Below, one piece after another: positions 36,150-44,641 of a stretch of 64,000 nt of DNA (its first letter is position 1; every line of letters starts with the position of its first letter). Source of the stretch: an uncultured Ellagibacter sp. Lineage in GTDB: Bacteria > Actinomycetota > Coriobacteriia > Coriobacteriales > Eggerthellaceae. The notes beneath the pieces were generated by a model, which saw nothing but the letters and a program-made list of their open reading frames with translations, did no database searches and had not been told where the DNA came from. The stretch lies in the NCBI RefSeq assembly GCF_934643285.1, contig NZ_CAKUBT010000003.1, forward strand, positions 62,001 through 126,000. The letters run 5' to 3'. Made by a program: the position numbers and the translations under genes.

Positions 36150-36534
36150 ATTTCTAAGTTACCACCCACACTCCAACAAGCGCGTCTGGTGGAAGCGCAA
36201 GGAGGGCCACGAGTGGTCCGGCCTCATAGCGAACCGAGCGCGCAAGGGCAAGGCGGACCCGGGCTGCCCGTACTGCTCGGGGCGCAAGGTGCTCGCCGGC
36301 TACAACGACCTGGCCACCACGCATCCCAGCATAGCGGCCATGTGGCACCCGCGCATGAACAAGCGCTTGAAGCCCACCGGCGTGCAGGCCGTAAGCCGCA
36401 AGCCCGCATGGTGGCGCGGCGGGTGCGGCCACGTCTGCCAGATGGCCGTCCGCGACAGGGTGAGGGCCAGGCCGGGCTACTGCCCGTACTGTTCGGGGAG
36501 GAAGAGGCCCGAGAGGCCGATAAGGCTCGACTAG
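36150..36534 (+). pseudogene. Zinc-ribbon repeat protein, copy 3 (5'-truncated)
   Basis: Almost identical to 16120-16484. It starts abruptly in NKRVWWKRKEGHEWSG, where copy 1 has CKEGHEW, so a zinc-binding Cys has become Arg (TGC to CGC). The last two units and the stop are intact. An internal start could give about 81 residues. The shared tail follows. Confidence 0.85.
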
Positions 36535-36663
36535 CCCTCGGCCCCTCGGCGAGGAAGGAACGGGGGAGGCGTCGGCGCCTCCTGCCTATAGGCGTGATTT
36601 TGCGAATATTGGACTGGACGGGTATGTGTGGCAGCTGTGGGGGTCCGCATCGTTTTCGATGGT

Positions 36664-36760
36664 TAGATTTATGTATGCGTCGACGCTGATGCGAAGAATC
36701 GTCCCATTGGGAACTTGCCCCAATGGGACGATTCTTTATCCGATCTGGAGGCAGTTTTTC
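36664..36760 (+). repeat. 470-bp repeat element, copy C (hairpin part only)
   Basis: Matches copies A and B around the hairpin (arms 36697-36711 and 36719-36733) and is cut off at TTTTTCGGAG. It is fused directly to the tail of zinc-ribbon copy 3. Confidence 0.85.
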
Positions 36761-36984
36761 GGAGTGGCGCTTTACGAGCTCGACGCCGAGCTCAGGGAGA
36801 TAATGCTCGATGCGCTGCATATGGCGAGTCCCAAGGCAAGTATCTTGACGCCTGTTGCTATGCGACATCGAAGGGAGCGGGGCGCGTTCTTGAGGCCATG
36901 GGCTTCCCGGCCGAATGGAAGAAAGTGGCCAGATGCAAAATCTGAGATCGACTGTCTAAGCTGAATCACCGTTTTAGGCGGATT

Positions 36985-37360
36985 ATTGGCGCCGGAATCG
37001 CGTCCGATCCCGGCGCTTTCGGCCAAGTTCTTGACGGAGGCCCTGCCTTGCTCATGCGCCGCGTCGACGGCGTTTTTCTCGTTCTCATCGAGCTGACGCG
37101 ACGGTTCGGCTCGGCTGCCCTTGCCTTGCTTTCCGGCCCCCGCGTCAGCAGGTACGGGAACGGGGTTGCCGCCTTCGTCCGTGTGGGTGACCTGCTCGCC
37201 TGGGCGGTCGAAGTGGATGATGGTGGTGTTGACGGTCTGCCTGTATCCGAATTTCACCCCGGCAGCATTGCAGTCTCTCTTGATGCGCGGGATGCCCGTG
37301 CCGTAGCGCTCGATCATTTCCGAGCGGAAGAGCGCCTGGGCGATGCCGCGATACGACGCA
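36985..37360 (-). pseudogene. AlbA/Schlafen-type regulator, C-terminal fragment
   Basis: The minus frame reads GIAQALFRSEMIERYGTGIP, then VKFGYRQTVNTTIIHFDRPG, matching the regulator at 24731-26135. It continues into a winged helix that breaks off at LAESAGIGRDS. The N-terminal two thirds are gone. Confidence 0.8.
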
Positions 37361-37406
37361 GCCCGTTTCGCCGGGCGTTTTCTGTCTCATTGATACTCGC
37401 TCTGAG

Positions 37407-38297
37407 CTACTCCTCCCAGTTCAGGCTTTCGTGGTCCCAGCATAGCCCTCCGCATCGCTGCTCCAACGCAGGGTCGAGCAGCGATGCCGCGAGCTTCGAC
37501 GCCTCGCCGATGTCGTGCAGGCGCGTGGGGATTCCAGTTTGCGCGCAGAGCTTTGCGAATTGGCGGGCTTGGGGATTGGCCCATTCTTGCGGAATCGCAA
37601 ACGACTCTATCGGCCCGATTTTCCTGACAGCCATCTCGCGGCGCAGGCGCGCCTGTAAGTCGGTGCCGTCGATGTCGCACGTCAGAGTGTAGACAACGAT
37701 GTCCACGAGGTCCTTGACCCTGGAGGACGCCCGGCCGTTGTGGCGCTCGGCGAGCGCGCAGAACTTGTCCGCGAGCGCTGCGCCGACCGGATAGACTAGG
37801 TAGTCGCATGTATCGAGACCCTTGACGTCTATCCTGTCGGCCGGTGAAACGGCCTCGGCGCCTTCGAGCGGCACCTCGTCGATCACCAGGTCGATGGCTA
37901 TTGCCTGCATGCGCTTTGCGCCCAGCATCGGGATGAACCGCACCGACAGGCCGCTGCGATACTCGTCATCGGGCTTGATAGGCTCGGCGCCCGCGTACTC
38001 GAAGACGACGAAGTCGCCCAGGTCGCGCTGCGCGAGCCTTCGCAGGTCGGCAAGCGCGCCTTCTATGCTGTCGAGCGTCGAGAGCAGGTCGATGTCGCGC
38101 GTCGCCCTGCCGTCGAGCGTGCGTGCGAGCACGCTGCGTCCGCCCTTGAGCACGAAGGACTTGTTGCCGTCGGCGAAGACCCGGCACAGCAGCCTGTGGA
38201 AGTAGAAGCCCGCTATGGCGCGGCCGGTGTCCTGCGGCGAGGCTTTCGCGGCCTCCTTGACGGCCATCTCCAGCGCTGCAGCTGATTTGTATGTCAT
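37407..38297 (-). CDS. abiEii: AbiEii nucleotidyltransferase toxin (second operon)
   Basis: The start is 38297, overlapping the antitoxin stop. The 296-aa protein shows FVLKGGRSVLARTLDGRATR followed by DIDLLSTLDS, the AbiEii/DUF1814 KGG and DxD motifs. Downstream acidic positions come in AIAIDLVIDEVPLEG, and KFCALAERHNGRASSRVKDL holds the conserved Lys and Asp. Sequence differs greatly from the first AbiEii here, so the two operons are separate acquisitions rather than duplicates. The predicted role is the same: growth arrest through nucleotide transfer when the antitoxin fails. Confidence 0.88.
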   Translation of the reverse strand: MTYKSAAALEMAVKEAAKASPQDTGRAIAGFYFHRLLCRVFADGNKSFVLKGGRSVLARTLDGRATRDIDLLSTLDSIEGALADLRRLAQRDLGDFVVFEYAGAEPIKPDDEYRSGLSVRFIPMLGAKRMQAIAIDLVIDEVPLEGAEAVSPADRIDVKGLDTCDYLVYPVGAALADKFCALAERHNGRASSRVKDLVDIVVYTLTCDIDGTDLQARLRREMAVRKIGPIESFAIPQEWANPQARQFAKLCAQTGIPTRLHDIGEASKLAASLLDPALEQRCGGLCWDHESLNWEE

Positions 38298-38950
38298 GCT
38301 TGCGGCCCCCTTCCTGCCATGCCCGCGTCTGCCAGCAGCGATGCGAGCGTCCTTTCCCCCTTGCGCCGGCCGTATCTCGACGCGAGCAGCGCTTCCAGCT
38401 TGTCGAGGTCGAACGGCCTGCGCCCGCTGCACGCGTCTCGCAGCGCGTCCGCCACGAGCGAGCGATCCTCGTCGTCCGCCACGAGGTCGAATATCGTCCT
38501 CTCCGGTACGGTGACGGGCAGGCCGCTTTCGAATGACACCTCGTCCCGTGCGATTTTGCGCACCGCGAAGCTCGCGTCCTTGTTCCTGGAGTTGATGCGC
38601 CTGGGGGCGTAGATGTGGTACGGGCTGAGGTAGAAGTCGCCGATGCCGAGCAGCGATGCGGCGGTGGCGCCGCCTACGGCGATGCCGTCCCACGCCCCGG
38701 CATGCGCCCTCTCGTGCGTGAGCTCGGCAGGGGCCGTGAGCTTCCAAATTGCCGCGAGCTCGTCGGTCGGCTCGGAACCCGAGCCGACTAGGCGGTAGGC
38801 GCCGCGTGCGACGCGCTCCAGGCGTCCGGCGCGCGCGCCGTCGTGGAGGGCGTCGCGGGGTATGCCCATCCTGGCTGCCTGCGCCGTCGTGAACACACCT
38901 TCCGACTCGGAAAGCTCGGCGATGGACGATATGTGGTCGTTTCTTTTCAT
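38294..38950 (-). CDS. abiEi: AbiEi antitoxin (second operon)
   Basis: The 218-aa protein has the N-terminal winged helix (SEGVFTTAQAARMGIPRDAL, then RLERVARGAYRLV) and the C-terminal antitoxin domain with FYLSPYHIYAPRR and LPVTVPERTIFDLVADDEDR. It is the AbiEi of a type IV system and probably represses its own promoter in 38951-39000. The gene ends in an ATGA overlap with its toxin. Cross-neutralisation of the first AbiEii seems unlikely given the divergence. Confidence 0.85.
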   Translation of the reverse strand: MKRNDHISSIAELSESEGVFTTAQAARMGIPRDALHDGARAGRLERVARGAYRLVGSGSEPTDELAAIWKLTAPAELTHERAHAGAWDGIAVGGATAASLLGIGDFYLSPYHIYAPRRINSRNKDASFAVRKIARDEVSFESGLPVTVPERTIFDLVADDEDRSLVADALRDACSGRRPFDLDKLEALLASRYGRRKGERTLASLLADAGMAGRGPQA

Positions 38951-39081
38951 GTCTCAATTGTAGGGTAATAGCCTACCTTTGCAACTAATTCCTTTTGTTT
39001 TTGCGGATAGGGTACCTTCGAGCGGTTAAGATATTTTTTACCCTCGGATTATTTAGCCGTTTTTTCGAAAGAAGGCAAGCC

Positions 39082-39546
39082 ATGGGCTTCTCGTTCAGGC
39101 ACTCTGCTGGTTTTGGCAAGCGGATGGAGTACCGCATCATCGGCAAGATGCTGATGGAGGGGCTGGACGGCTACGTTCCCTTGGTCGACGACCATGGCGT
39201 CGACTGCGTGGTGAAGAAGGGCGACGGCACCTTCGTCGAGGTCCGGATCAAGGCGCGCTCGAAAGAGGTCAAGATGGGAGACGGCGCCATGTTCGCCTTC
39301 ATATCCCACGAGCCGCGCCCAAACTACTACTTCGTGTTCGTTTCAGAGCGCCTAGACAAGATGTGGATCATGTCCTCTGAGGAATTCCTGAGCGAGATCA
39401 GGCCCATCCCGTCGGGGAGAAACGCGGGCAAAAGGAGCATCAAGTTCAACGGCTACAAGATGAACAAGGCAAAAGGGAAGCGGGAAGAGTATGCGCTCGA
39501 CAGATACGCGAAATACGAGTGTGCCGACTTCGCGCGTTTTCATTGA
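39082..39546 (+). CDS. Possible PD-(D/E)XK nuclease-like protein
   Basis: ATG 39082 follows GAAGGCAAG; the upstream in-frame part looks non-coding. The 154-aa protein carries DDHGVDCVVKKGDGTFVEVR followed by IKARSK, an Asp ... Glu-x-Lys-like spacing (D, then E-V-R-I-K) with a preceding glutamate in MEYRIIGKML. This is the core pattern of restriction-type nuclease folds and of DUF4365-like proteins. The later part (NYYFVFVSERLDKMWIMSSE, EFLSEI) fits the remaining strands. It could be a small nuclease of a defence locus or an inactive relative. It diverges from the AbiE operon at 38950. Confidence 0.55.
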   Translation: MGFSFRHSAGFGKRMEYRIIGKMLMEGLDGYVPLVDDHGVDCVVKKGDGTFVEVRIKARSKEVKMGDGAMFAFISHEPRPNYYFVFVSERLDKMWIMSSEEFLSEIRPIPSGRNAGKRSIKFNGYKMNKAKGKREEYALDRYAKYECADFARFH

Positions 39547-39569
39547 GAGTTTGCGTTTTAGTATAGTGG

Positions 39570-39688
39570 CGCTGCGATAATGGCGGACTTTCTCGTTAAA
39601 GGGTTTGGTCCGGCGGTTGGGGCGCCCCGGTTCACGGGAGCGCTGCTCATCCAGCGGCTACCTATTCCCTGCAGGATTCCGTGAACGG
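39570..39688. repeat. Duplicated DNA downstream of zinc-ribbon copy 3
   Basis: Matches 28055-28174 with scattered changes, so the duplication includes the small zinc-ribbon gene and about 120 bp beyond its stop. Confidence 0.8.
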
Positions 39689-40009
39689 CTAATCGCAGAG
39701 CCTTGCTACCTCAGCTCCGCATTCCGCGCACCGGCCCTCGACGAGCACGCGGCCGTGACGCATGCGCAGCGTGTAGCCGGGCGCGAACTCCGCCGTGCCG
39801 CAGTTATGGCAGAACGCGTTGGCGAGCAGCAGCTTGCGGATGTGCTCGGGGATCCTCCTCCACTCCCGCAACGCCTCGATCTCCGTGACGCCCTTGCCGC
39901 GGCGGAACTCGTCTTCCTCCATCTCCTCGGCGACGAACCTGGCGATCATCTCCTCGCTTACGTCGTCGGCCCTCATCTGCCGGGCCATCTCCTCGTATTT
40001 TGACTCCAT
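39689..40009 (-). CDS. Small zinc-ribbon protein, copy 3
   Basis: Intact 106-aa relative of 28175-28495 with few substitutions (MESKYEEMARQMRADDVSEE at the start; FCHNCGTAEF and CAECGAEVARLCD for the zinc site). The start is placed at 40009 to match copy 2; a longer frame upstream translates the shared intergenic DNA and is unlikely to be real. The conserved protein despite divergent flanks suggests selection on the product. Confidence 0.72.
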   Translation of the reverse strand: MESKYEEMARQMRADDVSEEMIARFVAEEMEEDEFRRGKGVTEIEALREWRRIPEHIRKLLLANAFCHNCGTAEFAPGYTLRMRHGRVLVEGRCAECGAEVARLCD

Positions 40010-40091
40010 GAATTGCCCTCGTTTCTCGCGTGGTTGCCGGTTGGGGGCGGTCGGCTCGCGGTTGGCTACGGTCAGTTCGCGGTCACCTGAA

Positions 40092-40349
40092 TTACTTGGT
40101 GGCGAGCACGGACTCGCCATGCAGGTAGGCCCCGTCGCCCACGAGCGCTACGGCCTCGGCGTAGGCGTCGTATGGCGTGGGCACCCAGCGCGCGAGCTTG
40201 TACACGCCGTGGCCGCGCCGCAGGAGCCTGCCGTCGGCGCACCAGCGGTTGAGCTCGCTGGGCGCCGCGCCGGCTTCTCGAGCCTGCGCGGCGGTGATTA
40301 TCCCGTGCCCGTCGGCTGCGATGTCGTATATGTCATCGAAATGTGCCAT
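40092..40349 (-). pseudogene. Truncated AbiEi copy with its own operator
   Basis: The first 83 residues are identical to the antitoxin at 29698-30225 except one (YGII to HGII), then the frame ends at ATK and a stop where the duplication breaks (about 40099). It retains the winged helix and the upstream inverted repeat (TGTCAAAA/TTTTGACA at 40349-40384), so it could still make a DNA-binding fragment. It has no toxin partner. Confidence 0.85.
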
Positions 40350-40954
40350 GTCAAAACCTTAACGCATTCGTAAAGCTTTTGACAGCGTTTGTGAGCTTGT
40401 CGGGATAGGGGTTTGGCTGCGCGTTGGCTCTCTTTTGCGTCGCTTTCTTTTCGGCTGGATGCATGCCTGCTCCGTGGAAATGCGGACCAGCTATATGATT
40501 CTACGGAGCAGGCATGCGAGCGGCCATGCGGGCTTCCAACGTCTCAAAGGGTCGGTCAAGGGCGTTCCAAACAGCGATGAGTAGACGGTTGCCGAGAAGA
40601 TGCGGTCTCTGCTGCGCTTCGGCGCCGGATCGATGCGGCATAGAGACGTGTTCGTCATTTATTATCGCCTTCGAATCAAAGGAATCGGCGTCGGGGTTCT
40701 GGGCTCCTGCACGGCCAAGGACATCTTCGGAGACGAGTCGATGCGCGAAGAGGGTTGAGCTGATGTGTGCACCCGTCTTGAAAAATTCTTCTCGGACAGG
40801 CGTTGCGTCCGCCAGCTTTCCAGCGCGAAAGGCAGTTGGCTGGAGCTTCCCGCGGGGAAGGTGACGGCCGGCATCCTCTCCAAGGTCAAGAAATTAATGA
40901 TGAGGCGCTAGGGTTCCCGGGTTGAGCGGCTCCGCTTGGCTTGATCTGGATAGG
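40350..40954. other. Duplicated AbiE upstream DNA and a broken capsule-type gene
   Basis: 40350-40490 copies 30226-30370. A 15-bp inverted repeat GCATGCCTGCTCCGT lies at 40461-40475 and 40503-40517. From about 40670 one plus frame reads IKGIGVGVLGSCTAKDIFGD, a stop (TGA near 40757), then RLEKFFSDRRCVRQLSSAKG to TAG at 40909. The GSC...RD-like start recalls DUF6270 glycan proteins. Confidence 0.5.
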
Positions 40955-41186
40955 GTTTGTGTAGCCGCAAGCTGTTTGCAAAGAATCGTCCCATTGGGAA
41001 TCTGTCCCAATGGGACGATCTGCTATCCGATTTGAAGGCGGCTTTTCGGAGCCGGTTCATTGCCAATGAAGGTGGGCATGAGCTGTAAAAGTCTTGAGGC
41101 CCAAACTCCAGAAGGCAGATAGTTCAACTTCCTAGTCGGAGCATTTCTGCAGGTAATCTTGTTTTTTCGTCTTGACAAAAGGGATG
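40955..41186 (+). repeat. 470-bp repeat element, copy D (truncated)
   Basis: Matches copies A and B from the hairpin (arms 40984-40998 and 41006-41019) to the start of the sugar-transferase fragment (CTTGACAAAAGGGATG), then changes into the palindrome at 41182-41220. Confidence 0.85.
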
Positions 41187-41220
41187 TCTGCTGTAGGCCC
41201 ACGGCCTACAGCAGACATCC
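41182..41220. repeat. Perfect 18-bp stem palindrome at the end of repeat copy D
   Basis: GGATGTCTGCTGTAGGCC (41182-41199), CAC loop, exact complement at 41203-41220. The arm CAGCAGACATC recurs at 46964-46974 and 48606-48616, each followed by similar DNA (CGCCCATGCTCGCGC, then GCATTCGCATC or close). Confidence 0.9.
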
Positions 41221-41959
41221 AACTACTCGTGTTCGCACGGCATCCGCATCGGTGCTCCGACCGCCTCGGCGTGCCGGAGCGGGCAAGGCTGTATTCAGCT
41301 TCGATTCAGTCCCCCAGTTTGTCGTCGAGCGTTTCGACAAGCTGGGAGATCAGTTGTGGAGGAGACGGCAGTGTCTCTGGGCGTGGTGCCTCTCTGTCTA
41401 TAGGCGCGATTCGGCATCTCTTGGACCAAATGCGTTGTGGCTGGCTTCGCAGTCTGTTCGCTGCCATCGGACATCGGCGGCAATCGCTCGCGACATTCTG
41501 CCGGACGTAAACTGGCCATAATCCGGCTAAAACCGTTCAAACGTCACTAAAAGCGGCGATATGGAATCCTGCGAGGTTAGTGCGGGCTTGAGCGCCAACC
41601 GACGAAAAAGTCTCTGCGATTATCGACGGTAACGGGCTCTTCCAAAGGCACGCTTGTCAGGTCGCTATGGTGCCGGCCCTCCTCTCGCCCGCATCGAGGA
41701 GTGGGATTGATGTGATAGCCGGAGGGGCGATTTTGCTGCATGCTCGCTGCGCGCTGCTTGCCAGATGAACGCGTCATCAAACTTACATGCGCGCGATGAA
41801 TAGCCCCGATTTTGCCATGAAATCGGGGCTCGGTGTCAAGTTTCAGGGTGCCAAAAGTTACATCAGTCGCTTACGACCGCTCGTTTATCCTTTCGAGCGG
41901 AACAGGCTCCAGTGCCCTTGCTCTCCGCCATGCCGAGCTGGGCAGTGGCGATTGCGAGC
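41221..41959. other. No recognisable gene
   Basis: Short frames on both strands without motifs. 41221-41280 belongs to the AGCAGACATC repeat family. An 11-bp stem (AGCCCCGATTT) lies at 41802-41830, possibly ending the CBASS operon transcript. Confidence 0.5.
41802..41830 (-). terminator. Candidate terminator of the CBASS operon
   Basis: AGCCCCGATTT (41802-41812) pairs with 41820-41830, 7-nt loop, 130 bp beyond the last CBASS stop. It has only a weak T-rich flank. Confidence 0.4.
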
Positions 41960-42376
41960 CTATACGACGTGCTCGCCGCCACCGAGCCACTCTCCTGTTG
42001 CCAACCAAAGCTCGAAGAAGACGAGCCACTCCATGGCCCATGGTACATACGTGTCGGCTATGAGCTGTCCGCTGTCCCAATCTCGCCTTTGAAGGCAAAG
42101 CTTCACGCTCTTTGACTTTTCATCAAATCCGAATTGGTGGGGTATCGAGCCGAGGTCTTCGCATCGCTCAAGTGCCCCGGATCTGGCCCAGACTTCTGGG
42201 AATCGTCCTTTGCTCCAAGTCAGCCGAAGCTCGTATGTCTCGCATCCTTCGGTCGGGGTGAGCATGGCCTCCCAGGTCAGTATTCCTTTGCTGTGCGTTA
42301 CGCTCGAGTTTGGGAAGCGGTGCTTTAAAGCGAAAAGTTGCTGCCCCATGCTCAGCGATCTTGCCGCATGCCTCAT
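41960..42376 (-). CDS. CBASS E2-like protein (short type II)
   Basis: The 138-aa protein matches the stand-alone E2-like protein of short type II CBASS. A beta-meander (WEAMLTPTEGCETYELRLTW) is followed by FPEVWARSGAL, the His in IPHQFGF (80) and the probable catalytic Cys in KLCLQRRDW (94). The conserved tail ADTYVPWAMEWLVFFELWLA then TGEWLGGG is typical. In these systems the E2-like protein conjugates the CD-NTase C-terminus to cellular partners and primes signalling. Its start overlaps the CD-NTase stop (ATGA). It has no E1 or JAB domains and none are nearby. Confidence 0.85.
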   Translation of the reverse strand: MRHAARSLSMGQQLFALKHRFPNSSVTHSKGILTWEAMLTPTEGCETYELRLTWSKGRFPEVWARSGALERCEDLGSIPHQFGFDEKSKSVKLCLQRRDWDSGQLIADTYVPWAMEWLVFFELWLATGEWLGGGEHVV

Positions 42377-43491
42377 AGGCCGAAGAACGTGTGGTTGGGG
42401 ATTGCCTTCTCGCCATGCAGCGCAAGAGGGGCGATGCCGGCCGCTGAGGCGAAGAGCTCGCCGTTCTCCCGCCGGCTTTTTAGCGTGCCGCCGAACTCCT
42501 TGAAGGCGGCATTGGCCTGTCGATTGCCCATGCAGCTTCCCAGGTGCTCCTTGAGCTTGTCCATGCCCTTGGTGTTCAGCGCCGTATCAACGAGGTCGGA
42601 TTTTGCGGCTGCGAGCCAATCGTGGAACGCGGCTGCCTTCTCAGGGCAATCGTTCCATTTGTCGGCGAAGTTCTCGTATTCGTCCACTGGGTTTTTGATG
42701 CTGTAGATGCCGTTTCGGCATTCCACGTATTGGTCCATGCGGCTCAGAATCCCCTGGATCGCATCGAACGTGCCCTGCTCGTTTCTGTAGGCGCGGGCGG
42801 CTAGCGTTGTGATGATTATCGATATCGGGGCATCGTCGCGGCCGGCGAACATGATGTTCCGGTGATGCTTGAGTATCTGGACGGCTTGCTGCAGAGGCGA
42901 CTTGACGGAGTACTCGGGAACCTCCTCTAACGAGCAGGAGATGGTCGACGATGCCCTCGACCTCGCGACCTCGTAGGGGCGACCGGCCTTGGCGATGAAC
43001 CAGTCGCGGTAGCCTTTCGGGTTGCTGTACCTGTCGGAATAGCTTCCGTCCGGGTTCTTGTGGGTGAGCCTGATCGCCGTGTCGTCACTGCAGTGGGTGA
43101 TGTCTGGCGAGCAGGGCAGCACGTCCATGTGGAACTTGTCATATTGGAATGTCCAGCATCTCTTGCCTTCGTCTTCGGTGTCCTTGCGGTAGCCTCTAAG
43201 GCTTTTCCCCACGGCTTTCTTGATGTGCGATGCTGGCGCAGAGGCCGCGTCTTCCATCTCGCATACCAGGTCGATGTCGTAATCCTCGTCCTCGCCGCTT
43301 ATGGGCCTGATCACTGTTCCTAGTGCGAACGAGCCCTGGGTGTAGACGTCGGTCTCGCCAAGGGAGGTATCGTCGTCTAGGTGCCTCCCGACGGATTTGT
43401 AGCTGCGCTCTGCGGCATCGGCCATCGCATCGGTTATGCTGATGGACTCGGCGAGCTTCGAGTAAAGGATATCCAGGTTATGGCTAGTCAT
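42373..43491 (-). CDS. CBASS CD-NTase (cyclic oligonucleotide synthase)
   Basis: The 372-aa enzyme has the nucleotidyltransferase core GSFALGTVIRP at 53-63, the metal-binding DYDIDLV at 70-76 and the third acid in HMDVLPC near 122. A helical OAS/C-terminal half follows (VKSPLQQAVQILKHHRNIMF). CD-NTases make cyclic di- or trinucleotides on infection. The C-terminus ends NHTFFGL; a small or hydrophobic C-terminal residue fits conjugation by the E2-like protein. The gene overlaps both neighbours (8 bp with cap5, 4 bp with the E2-like gene). The clade cannot be fixed by eye. Confidence 0.9.
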   Translation of the reverse strand: MTSHNLDILYSKLAESISITDAMADAAERSYKSVGRHLDDDTSLGETDVYTQGSFALGTVIRPISGEDEDYDIDLVCEMEDAASAPASHIKKAVGKSLRGYRKDTEDEGKRCWTFQYDKFHMDVLPCSPDITHCSDDTAIRLTHKNPDGSYSDRYSNPKGYRDWFIAKAGRPYEVARSRASSTISCSLEEVPEYSVKSPLQQAVQILKHHRNIMFAGRDDAPISIIITTLAARAYRNEQGTFDAIQGILSRMDQYVECRNGIYSIKNPVDEYENFADKWNDCPEKAAAFHDWLAAAKSDLVDTALNTKGMDKLKEHLGSCMGNRQANAAFKEFGGTLKSRRENGELFASAAGIAPLALHGEKAIPNHTFFGL

Positions 43492-44593
43492 CGCTGCCTC
43501 CGATCTCTATCGACTGGCTGAATTTGCCGTCGGTCTTCTCGTAGACGACGGCCTTGGTGAGAAGGTTGCGGTTGAAGAGGCCGCCTAGCGTGACGGCCAT
43601 GCTGACGGGAAGGGCGGGGAAGATGTGGACCTTCGCGACATGCGGCATTGCGGAGTGGACTTCGTCAAGGAGGCTGATCGCCTCGCGCTCGAAGGCCCTG
43701 ACGTCCTCCTGCGTGCGGGCTATATACACGGAAGGGTTTGCTGCCCTTAACTCCACGACGGGCATTCCGGAGCTTGTCACTTCAGCAGGCAGGGTTTCCT
43801 TGCTGACGGCGCCGCTGACGGAGAGCACCAGCGCGACTTCGGCCGAATCGGAGGAGGGGACGGCGTCGTGCTGGAAAGAGCTTTGGCGCTCCTCGTCATG
43901 CCAGCACCAAGAGTCCGTATCCCGCTGCTTCTGAAACACGGTTACCTGCTGCTTGTCTCCGATGAGGCTGCCCAAGGCTATCAAGATCGGCTGGGGCGCG
44001 ATTGCGAAGATGGCAAGCGGCACGGTCGGGTCCATGGTTAGTCTGCGGCTGTTGATTTTCCTGGCAAGCAGAGAGCAATCGTTGGCGATCGATCCCGACG
44101 CCGCATTCGAGTCCATGACCCTGATTTCCGTGTCCCCTGCGTGCACCATGCCGGAGGAGGCCATGGCTTGGGACCATTCGCTGCGCGATATCTCGGTCGC
44201 ATTCCCATGTATGGGGCAGGTGACGGTGATAACGTATGCGCTCTGGGGCCTCGAAGCCTGCATTACCTTGCTGACATACTCTTCGCGTTTGGACTTTATG
44301 CTTCGTAGCACGTCCGCGGTGTACGTAACTTCGTCGTCGTCGATGGTCTTGTGGCACTGCGGGCACAGGAGCATAAGATTCTCTATGGAGTTCCTGTCGT
44401 CCTCCGACAGATTCTCGTTGAACCGGGGGCCGTCCCCGCTGTATGCGTGGATATGGGCTATGTTCGAGTAGTTGCCCGATGTTCTATATGCGCCTCCCTC
44501 GAACAGCGGCTTGGAGCATATCTGGCAGCATCCGGCGGCCTTGCCCCACAGCGCGTCCCTTGTTGCGGATGGAATGTTTTTGCGATTGCCCAA
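43484..44593 (-). CDS. cap5: CBASS effector Cap5 (HNH-SAVED nuclease)
   Basis: The 369-aa protein has an N-terminal HNH nuclease, GCCQICSKPLFEGG through YSNIAHIHAYSGDGPRFNEN and IENLMLLCPQCHKTIDDDEV, with the two CxxC pairs, the AHI His and the Asn. A SAVED domain makes up the rest (about 130-369: AIFAIAPQPILIALGSLIGD; VHIFPALPVSMAVTLGGLFN). Cap5 binds the cyclic nucleotide made by the CD-NTase through SAVED, oligomerises and degrades DNA, killing the infected cell. It is first in the operon, reading from the divergent promoter near 44665. Confidence 0.92.
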   Translation of the reverse strand: MGNRKNIPSATRDALWGKAAGCCQICSKPLFEGGAYRTSGNYSNIAHIHAYSGDGPRFNENLSEDDRNSIENLMLLCPQCHKTIDDDEVTYTADVLRSIKSKREEYVSKVMQASRPQSAYVITVTCPIHGNATEISRSEWSQAMASSGMVHAGDTEIRVMDSNAASGSIANDCSLLARKINSRRLTMDPTVPLAIFAIAPQPILIALGSLIGDKQQVTVFQKQRDTDSWCWHDEERQSSFQHDAVPSSDSAEVALVLSVSGAVSKETLPAEVTSSGMPVVELRAANPSVYIARTQEDVRAFEREAISLLDEVHSAMPHVAKVHIFPALPVSMAVTLGGLFNRNLLTKAVVYEKTDGKFSQSIEIGGSDD

Positions 44594-44641
44594 TCAAACC
44601 TCCTGAATCATTTATTTGTCGAAATTCTCGTCGTTTGCCAA

